Assembly (NCBI RefSeq): GCF_036323735.1
Contig: NC_086021.1
Location: 130,641,976-130,705,975, forward strand
DNA length: 64,000 nt
Origin: Rattus norvegicus
Lineage: Eukaryota; Chordata; Mammalia; Rodentia; Muridae
Direction of reading: 5' to 3'
A program made the position numbers and the translations under genes. Position 1 is the first letter of the stretch. The number at the start of each line of letters is the position of its first letter. The notes below the pieces were generated by a model that had not been told where the DNA came from, made no database searches, and worked only from the letters and a program-made list of their open reading frames with translations. This document shows positions 56,105 to 64,000 of the stretch, piece by piece.

Positions 56105-58512
56105 TTTTTAAGTTTTTACATTGCTTTGGTCAGATGGAACATAATATTTAGTAGAGAAACAGTTCTATTAAGAATATTATCCTTGTCATCAGCATTAAAA
56201 TTTGTATATTTTTCTAGTCACATATTTATTTATTAGCATAATCTAACATCAAAAAGAGGTTGATGGAAAATTATATAATTTCTTTTGTTGTGATTCTCAT
56301 ATACATTGTAGGGAAACACAATCATTACATGTGGACTAACAGTCTTCACATTTCTACTGTTTTATTATTCACCTTTGAATAAAACAATTCTGCTACACTT
56401 CTTCCCATTTTATTGTTGACAGGTAACTTACAGTCTGTTGTACATGGCATAATGACTTTATTTGCATCTTTCTGAGGCAAACGAGTTGCCATAATTTGCC
56501 ACAGAAAAATCACATTTGGGATGTTTCAGAATGAAGTATATGTTACATACCATCTGCCTAAGTTGTTTATTGAAACTAATTTCAACTGAAAGCTCTTCAA
56601 ATATACTGCTAGCCCAGACATTTCTTCTGTGCACTAGACCTGAGAGGGAATTAGTAACTTGATTCTTGAGTCCTGTCTGTGGTGGATTCTGGGATCAATT
56701 GTCCAGACTCCTGTTAAGGAACAGAGTACCTCTTAACTTCGCTGTGTGTAGGGGTGTTCACAGCTGTCAAGTTGTCAGCTCTTCTCTCAGACTGCCCTGG
56801 CTAAAGAGAGGCATCTCATCTGATCTCATGTGCTTTCTCAAGGCCTTCTTCTAGTGAACTGACAATCTGATCAGCTTGCTCAAGTGGGTACCATCGTTGC
56901 AGAGTGAGATTTTCACTAAATCTGCATTGGCTGTCACTGATCCTGCTTGTAGTCTCTTTATTCTGAGTTGGTTCCAAAGGATCCTATTCTAATGATTTCA
57001 AATGAATACCCATTGCATGCTAACCTCTACTTTAGAGTCAACTTTCTGGGAAAGCCAATTTGTGATTTTGACACGTATTTAAAGTATGCTATGTCTAAAA
57101 ATCTCACACAAGGGGATGAAGACTTTTATTGCATTTGTTAACGAGACCATGGAATCTCTATTTAGCTTCAAGCTGGAGACCCAGGAGTTTTTCTAGATCC
57201 TCTTTCACTATTATTCCTTTGATTGTCAGTCACATTGACTTTTTTCAAATTTACTTCCAAATGTTTTCTCTTCATTCCCTCTGCTGTCATGGATTAGATA
57301 CTCATTCTCATTTGATAAGGACAGCAGTCCTATGATTTACTACTAGATCACTTAACTATTATCTACTCATCAGTGTCTTGCTACATGCCCTTGACATTCA
57401 CTGTTCCCATGACATAAAGATTCATTCACCTTAAACTTCCTGCCCAAGGGGTTGACCTGACCCCTGGAGCCTAATAGTTTGTGCTAAGGTAAGATAGGTA
57501 ATGCTGAAGACTTAGTCATGTCAGGGTCTGCCTTCATCCATTGAGAGAAAATACCAAAGTGGGCATTTCTTACATGGACTCCCTGAAGTCACTGGAAATT
57601 TGAACATTAATTTGCTATACTTAGTAAGTTTCTGAACAATACCTTTCATTAATACCCTTCCCTTCCTTGTTATTGCTTTCCTTCCTTACAAGATACTCTT
57701 AGATGTCATTGTTCATGTAAACTGAACTCTTAGGACCTTGCCTAAGCCTAGGTTTCTCTAGAACAGACCTTCTGACAGAGATAGGAATCGGGAAGTGTTA
57801 CCTGATAAAATATAAATATGATAATTTCATCATCCCCTTTAAAAATTTAGGTGCTAAAGGATAAATCTTGGTGTCCTTCACAAGATATCCAAGGTCCCTC
57901 ATGATTTATGGAAGGATCTTTTCTGGTCTACTGAACTGGCAGATCAGGATCACAACCATCTTAAATAACCCCAGTCCTCTCTCTCTTTCAGATAAAAGCT
58001 ATGGCCTTATGCTTCCAAAGCTCACTGGACTCCACTAAAAATCTAGGATGCTCCCTAGAGCTCTAAGATTAGTTCAGACACGATTTCACTGGCCAAGAAA
58101 TAGAGTCATTTTTGTTGTAGACACACAAAAATCAAGAGTTTCCCAGTGAAATTCCATGCTAAATAACCCCCCTGTCACCTACTGGAATGAGATGGGAGCT
58201 AAAGTATCTCATTAGCTTTCTAGCACTAAGCGTTTCTTACATAATGAAGATTAATGAAATTCTAGAGCTCACAGAACAAGCATTTCTTGTTTGTGCCTTT
58301 AACTTTGCCTCTGGGGTCCAGATAGAAATGAAAGCCAAAGCTAAATTTATTAAATTTGAAAACAAGGTCAAGTGAGAAATGCTGGAGAGGGCCAGGAAAC
58401 GTGGCTGGAAACAGAAGGGATGAGTTTGAATAGATGGCAAGTAAGCTTAAAATTTTCAAAGTTCTTGCCAAGTGTTTGTTGAGTCTTTATGTAATTGTGT
58501 GAATATTTTGAG
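56105..58512. other. Unique AT-rich DNA, no gene seen
   Basis: Short frames (56,666-56,854; 57,129-57,335; 58,187-58,375) show no recognisable domain. No repeat named. Confidence 0.45.
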
Positions 58513-58525
58513 GTCTCTCTCTCTT

Positions 58526-58601
<76 letters not shown>
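58513..58601. repeat. (TC)n(AC)n compound microsatellite
   Basis: TC units from 58,513 switch to AC at about 58,543 and run to 58,601. Confidence 0.96.
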
Positions 58602-58603
<2 letters not shown>

Positions 58604-59556
58604 ATTTCAAAATGATTATTTGACCAGCAGGCATAGGTTTTAAATTCTGTCCTTCCATGGACCACTTCCTTGACCTACATTCTGTTTTCCAGCATACCCT
58701 GGAAATTTGTCTACAACTATCATAGTGACATATGATTGTTTATGTCATCTTTTTTTCACTGCACTTCAAGAAAGACCAAATCTATATTGTTTATTTCTGT
58801 GTTTTTAGTATCCATCCCTGTATAGTGACCTACTGGTTAAATGCCAGTTAAATAGACACATATTCAAAGTAGCATTGGTCTAATATTTGATTCCATCTTT
58901 CTTGTTTTCATTCACAATTCAGCATACTTTTAACATACTGTAACTAGGGAGAAAACCTATCTTCCAGATAATTTCTTTCTTGAGAGTCTGGCTGGACTTG
59001 GCGTACGTCTGTTCTTCAGTGAGAAAGTGTCCATCTCCCATCTCCAATGTCTCTATGCTTAATCTCTTATGAATTTTGTTTTCTGATAGAGAACAGCTGA
59101 AGCAGTGTGAACAGTTGTGTGAACACACACAACCAACGGTGTCTCCAATAGGAGTTATGGTTGAGTGGGTTGGACAAACACTAAATTCATATTAAAAGTC
59201 TCCATTTTATAGCTGATTTTGACAGGAGTTAAAGGGAGTTTTGGTAATACATATTTTTTAAAAAAAATCCACCCACCCAAACAAACAAAAATCTTGCCCC
59301 TAATGTCTGTCTCTACTATGTCTTAAATCTCTCTCCCATCTCCCCAAATTATATGCTTACTGACAGAAAAGTCTGGAAAGTGGATAGGGAATAGACTGGT
59401 AGTCATCCAAGGCAGTGGTATGTGTCCTCACATTGCTGAAGTTTCCTGATCCTTTGTAATCTTACCATATATTTTTCTTCCCATGGCATATTATTACAGT
59501 TGTGTTCCCGATTTCTTCCTAACCTATGACCTCAAGGATTTCATACTGTGTGATAG
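58602..59556. other. Unique DNA, no gene seen
   Basis: No recognisable feature. A minus-strand frame at 58,919-59,128 has no domain. Confidence 0.45.
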
Positions 59557-59637
59557 GATGATGATGACGACAATGATGATGATGATGATGGTGATGGTGG
59601 TGATGATGATAGTGATGGTGGGTGATGATGATGATGC
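59557..59637. repeat. (GAT)n trinucleotide repeat
   Basis: GATGAT units with GGT and AGT variants. The Met/Asp-rich frame at 59,483-59,710 is a translation of it. Confidence 0.94.
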
Positions 59638-60084
59638 TTTAATGATCTGGTACCAGAATTCAACAGACATTTTCTCTTACCTGCATTCACCCCTTTTCAA
59701 AATTATATAGAGGCTTCTTATTAATGGGAGAAAACACAAGTTTCCAATTTCTTGAACTAGCTTGACTTCTAGTTTGCAATATGAGAGACAATTTTTGAAT
59801 GAAAGCTTCCAGAGGCCCTGCATATTTAGTTTTCCCTTTCATTAAATTAGCCTGGGCCTGTTTATACAGCACTAATGGGGTGAGTTGAATATCACCAAGA
59901 CAATGTAGGAAAGAGCTGAAGCCATCTTAGATGAGGAGACCAGTTGACTCTCAGATTAGTGAAAGATCCAAGCCAAGATTAGCTTCAAGCCATAGTGTTC
60001 TAACATTCACAAATCCACCAGTGTAGGCTTATATTTTTTAAAATCTACTTTAATAAGTGTATTTAAATGCTATAACCTCCCTTC
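59638..60084. other. Unique DNA, no gene seen
   Basis: No recognisable feature. Confidence 0.45.
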
Positions 60085-60625
60085 TAGCCCATCACCCACC
60101 AGAGGTAGTGTGAAGGTTGATAGGGCAAAGGAGGTTGTGGACATTTTTAGAAGTAGTTCTTTGGGATGAGTCCAATCTGCATTGTCAGGATATCAGCAGT
60201 TCGGTTCACAAGAATCAGCAGCGGTAGCTCAATCCACTTGCAAACACCATTCACAAATCAGCATTGGCAGTTCAATCCAGAGGAAACCACAAGGCTCTGC
60301 CAATTGGCCTGTGTCCACAGATGTGTCAAGAAGCCACCAGAGCACCACCAGAAACTCTTTGGTGTATTTCTTTTTATGATATCAAGTCAATGATCAGCAA
60401 AGAAGGCAAGGTGAATCATTACCACACAGTTTTGTCAGTGAAGACCTGCATCAGCACGGCCTAATAAGACCAGCAAAGAGTGGCAAGGTGAATCAATACC
60501 ACACAGCATCACCCACTGTTGGTTTATCTTAGACCCTCTCAACTGTGCTCTAGCATAACATCAGATGCCTTTTTCCAGGTAGCTTCAAGAAAAACACCAT
60601 GTGTCTGTTCTTATTAAAAAATCTT
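60085..60625. repeat. Unnamed dispersed repeat with internal duplication
   Basis: GATCAGCAAAGAAGGCAAGG (60,392) recurs at 60,470 as GACCAGCAAAGAGTGGCAAG, each followed by GTGAATCA(T/A)TACCACACAG. The period is 78 bp. The right part (GGTTTATCTTAGACCCTCTC...TTATTAAAAAATCTTTCC) resembles a rodent ERV-derived repeat I cannot name. Three overlapping frames at 60,166-60,464 all stay open by chance. Confidence 0.45.
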
Positions 60626-62505
60626 TCCGTATGAAAACATTCTCTCATAAGACAGTTCCCAGGAAAACATCACATGACACAACTGAGTCTCCAAAGAAAC
60701 CAGAAGTTTTCTACTTCATACTGGGAATAGAAAAAAATGTCCACATGTAAACAAATAAATAGCATGAAATATGATGCTTTTAAATGAGTTGCTAGGAAAG
60801 GCTTGTTACACAGCAGTAGCTTACTGATACGATGCTCAAAATATTTTGCATTAAAACCACTTTTTGTGAATGAATAAGTCTTTCTGTCTTTGGCATATGT
60901 GTTTAATGAGAAACTGCCTTAGTTTCTTAGAGATAAAATTAGCATAGCTAGTGAACAATCTAGCTTAAAATAAAGAACCAATCTATATAAAAATAACCTT
61001 TAAAACCAAATACAAATATTATCTTTGAGGTATATTAACTAAGAAAACAAGATGAAAAGAATTCCAGATAGTAAATAAGTTAAAAGTAGGTATTTTTCTT
61101 TCATGAATAAAAACTTTTGATGTGTCTGAGTTGAAGGTAGTAAAAATCCAAAAGTCAATTTTATTCAAAATGCCTTTCAAGGGGTCCTTTATTGTTATGC
61201 TAATTAAACCTGATTCATAAATAAAACATTAAGTTGAGGAGTAATTGGCAAATATGGTCTGTTAAGGAACTCTTAGGTGTCATAACTTTGCCCAGTTGGA
61301 TGAGTTCTTAATTCTGCATGGTTCTCTGCCAGGCCATAGAGTTTACTCTCACATTAAAGTAACAGGCATTTGCCAAAGAAGCCTAATTTAGCTATGTCTT
61401 CATACATCTCTAAGCAAATCATCATGAGATCTCCTTGTACATTAATGATCTCAGAGCTCCCTAGATCATAACATCATATTTTATATGAGTGGGTCAGAAT
61501 GCTAGTCCAGGTAGGAATGTAAAAAGGAAAAAAAATTTGGTCATCACATTTGAAAGCACTTACAGAAAAAAAATCATTATTTTACTTTAATCAGAACCTG
61601 AGCAGAGGTAAACAAGGTTCTGTTATTTGCTTTTCTGCACCTGGATAAATCAGTTTTGTGCAATTCTAATTAAGATGGGCCATAGCGCAGCTCCGTAAGG
61701 GGACCAGGAGTTGGTCTCATCCCCAATTCTGTTGTCACTGGAGGAAGGTTGCTCAAAGATTAAGTGAGTGGAGGGCAGTCCTGTTCATGTTAGGATTTAA
61801 AGAAGAGGTTAACACTGGAGAGGTGCTACCTGAAGCTCTGTGAGGTTTAGAGAAGAAACCTGCCTAGTACCGCATCCTGGAACTAACTGCCATCTGTCCA
61901 GGGGGCTCACAATTGCAGGTATACTTATGGTAATCGTTCTTTGACATGCTTCCTTGCAGACTGGCTTTCTCCTCACTTCCAGGGAGTGAAGACCCAGTGA
62001 ATGATGTTGACTACATGGTGGGTAATATTGTGTCTATTGGGAAGCAGACGCAAGGACGAGGAGGTTCCTACTGTATTCCCATGTGGAAGTGTACTGTCAC
62101 ATGGGAGGGAGGTATGAAGGACATTAAGTATGTGAATTTCTTTGTGTTGCCTGACTCACTTGCACCTGAATGAGGGACTCCCCTTACTTCTTTATACTAA
62201 AAACTAGGCAGAAAGGACAGAGGCTTTGTATAACTTTCCTAAGATCAAACATCTAATAATTGGAAAAGCAAGGATTAAAAACCAGTGCAATTAGAAATCT
62301 CATAATCTTCCCATATAACACACCATAAAAACCTGAGTAGTACACTGTTGTGAGTTTGTACTGTCAGTGAGAAGGTCTGTGATCCTACACATTGAGGTAA
62401 GCCTTTTGAGGAGAGACTATCTCCACCATACATACATTGTTTGGGCTGGTAGGTCTATATTTAGTGCAGCCAAAGCACATTCCTTCTGTGTGAAAACAAC
62501 ATATT
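60626..62505. other. Unique AT-rich DNA, no gene supported
   Basis: A 75-codon frame at 61,946-62,173 (starts MLPCRLAFSSLPGSEDPVND) has no recognisable domain or splice context. No repeat named. Confidence 0.45.
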
Positions 62506-62518
62506 AAAATCCAAACTG

Positions 62519-62912
62519 AACTGAGAATAGGACCCCCGTTGAAGGAATCAGAGAAAGAACTGGAAGAGCTTGAAGGGGCTCGAGACCCCATATGTACAAC
62601 AATGCCAAGCAACCAGAGCTTCCAGGGGCTAAGCCACTACCTAAAGACTATACATGGACTGACCGTGGACTCTGACCTCATAGGTAGCAATGAATATCCT
62701 AGTAAGAGCACCAGTGGAAGGGGAAGCCCTGGGTCCTGCTAAGACTGAACCCCCAGTGAACTAGATTGTTGGGGGGAGGGCCGCAATGGGGGGAGGGTTG
62801 GGAGGGGAACACCCATAAGGAAGGGGAGGGGGGAGGGGGATGTTTGCCTGGAAACCGGGAAAGGGAATAACACTCGAAATGTATATAAGAAATACTCAAG
62901 TTAATAAAAAAA
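62519..62912 (+). mobile_element. L1Rn 3' UTR fragment, young insertion
   Basis: About 390 bp of L1 3' UTR: AACTGAGAATAGGACCCCCG, the G-rich tract, and TATAAGAAATACTCAAGTTA before an A tail. A perfect 13-bp target-site duplication AAAATCCAAACTG lies at 62,506-62,518 and 62,913-62,925; its first As could be part of the tail. The ACTG at the left junction also occurs in the L1 sequence, so the junction may have used microhomology. Very low divergence from copy D. Confidence 0.96.
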
Positions 62913-62925
62913 AAAATCCAAACTG

Positions 62926-64000
62926 TATATCAGCTTCCCTTGTTGGAGACGTATGCATATCAAAAGGGGAGAAAGTGAGGATTTTTTTAAATTATAGCTT
63001 TATGGAGTCTAAAAAAGACAGCCTCGCAGGCAGGAAGAACTAAAGTGGCTTTTCCCCCTCATGTTTATTTACCACTTGTGATACTGCCTCATGTATCATG
63101 TGTGTGGGTTTTCTTCCATACACAGCAATTTATCAATAGACACCATGCTGCTAGTTTGTTTTATAGCCCAGTCCCTTCTGAGATAGTCTGATCATGTTGG
63201 GGCATGTTAAGTGCAATGCAGTACAATCTAGGTCACTTTGGTGCAGTTCAGTTGTGACATCATTCTTTGAAAAAGTCTCCAGTACCACAAGGATACCCTC
63301 AACTTCCAATGCCAAGGGCACTGTTGCTTATGCTTCTGATCAACTAGCTGTGAGCTGGGAATCCCATTGCTCCCTTCTTGGGTTATAACTTAGAAACATG
63401 AGTCATGGAACTCAGGGGAAACATTTCCTATATTTCTAGTTAATTAGGGAAGCAAGAAAGAATACTGATGGCAGAGAGATGAAGGATGAATAAGGCCAGG
63501 GCAATAGGCCTGTGGCACAGGAGTACCTACCTCGCTGGAGTTGGGATACGCCATTGTCTCGGAACATGAGGATGGGTGATGTGTTCCCCAACTTTGAAGG
63601 TTTGTGAATTCTTTCTGGGGTTTCATGAAGACTTCATTTAATTATAATCGATTGCATCATTGACCACTGTTGATCATCTCAACCCCAGTTCCTCTCCTGT
63701 GTCTAGGGTTTTAGCTGTGGGAAAATTCTAAGTGTCTACTCATGGTATTTTAGTGATTATCCCTCTTCCTGAAGTTGTCTAGAGACCTGTAGCCAATCAT
63801 TTTATTAGCATACAAGAGACACTAATCACTCCAGAGTTTCCAAGAAACCAAGGAAAAGAACAAATAGATATTCCCACAGGGCTACACATAAAACTCCCTC
63901 AGATAGGTATGGTTTTTCCAATCTCTTGGGGCTTGCTTAAGTGCGTTGTGGGCCAAAAAATATAATAATAATGGGATATGCGATGAGTGAGGCTAGATTT
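62926..64000. other. Unique DNA to the window end, no gene seen
   Basis: Small frames (63,194-63,388; 63,444-63,626) lack recognisable features. No repeat named. Confidence 0.45.

Overview
This is a gene-poor, repeat-rich stretch of a rodent nuclear genome, most likely rat (Rattus). The evidence is several L1 copies whose 3' UTR and tail have the form I associate with rat L1Rn, two ID elements (the BC1-derived SINE amplified in rat), a B2 with a 16-bp target-site duplication, B3, B4 and B1-type fossils, traces of older mammalian MIR, L2 and L1M repeats, and many long TG/CA, GA, CTTT and CTAT microsatellites. I found no exon, protein-coding gene, tRNA, rRNA or CRISPR array that I can support. 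The long open frames are L1 ORF1/ORF2 remnants or translations of microsatellites.

Layout. 1-2.58 kb is the 3' half of an L1Rn copy cut by the window edge. 2.6-32.5 kb is mostly unique AT-rich DNA with scattered old L1 (Lx-type) 3' ends on both strands, SINEs, MIR/L2 fossils and microsatellites. It also holds a perfect 20-bp inverted repeat around a TG tract at 21.2 kb. 32.5-53.2 kb is one composite locus. An old L1 (copy C) was inserted into at least three times: an Lx-type L1 (copy A) in ORF1, a longer L1Rn-type L1 (copy E) in ORF2, and a 3' UTR-only processed pseudogene further along ORF2. Copy A was later hit by an antisense L1Rn fragment and by an LTR-like 495-bp element. Copy E was hit by an L1 3' UTR fragment at 49.05-49.52 kb. 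53.2-64 kb is again largely unique DNA with a MIR, a B3, microsatellites, an unnamed repeat with an internal duplication, and a 390-bp L1Rn 3' end at 62.5 kb with a perfect 13-bp target-site duplication.

No genes work together here. What the window records is the order of L1-driven events, read from target-site duplications and from which element interrupts which. All L1 copies seen are dead: stops and frameshifts in every ORF, a lost endonuclease Asp in copy E, and a lost RT active-site motif plus an RT deletion in copy A. Copy E keeps two 592-bp 5' UTR repeats that could retain promoter activity.

The most unusual signal is the 468-bp L1 insert at 49,051-49,518. Compared by eye with the two sister copies in the window it shows about 23 A-to-G differences and one G-to-A, although its target-site duplication is perfect. 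This pattern would fit A-to-I editing of the L1 RNA before insertion, but a G-rich L1 subfamily is the main alternative.
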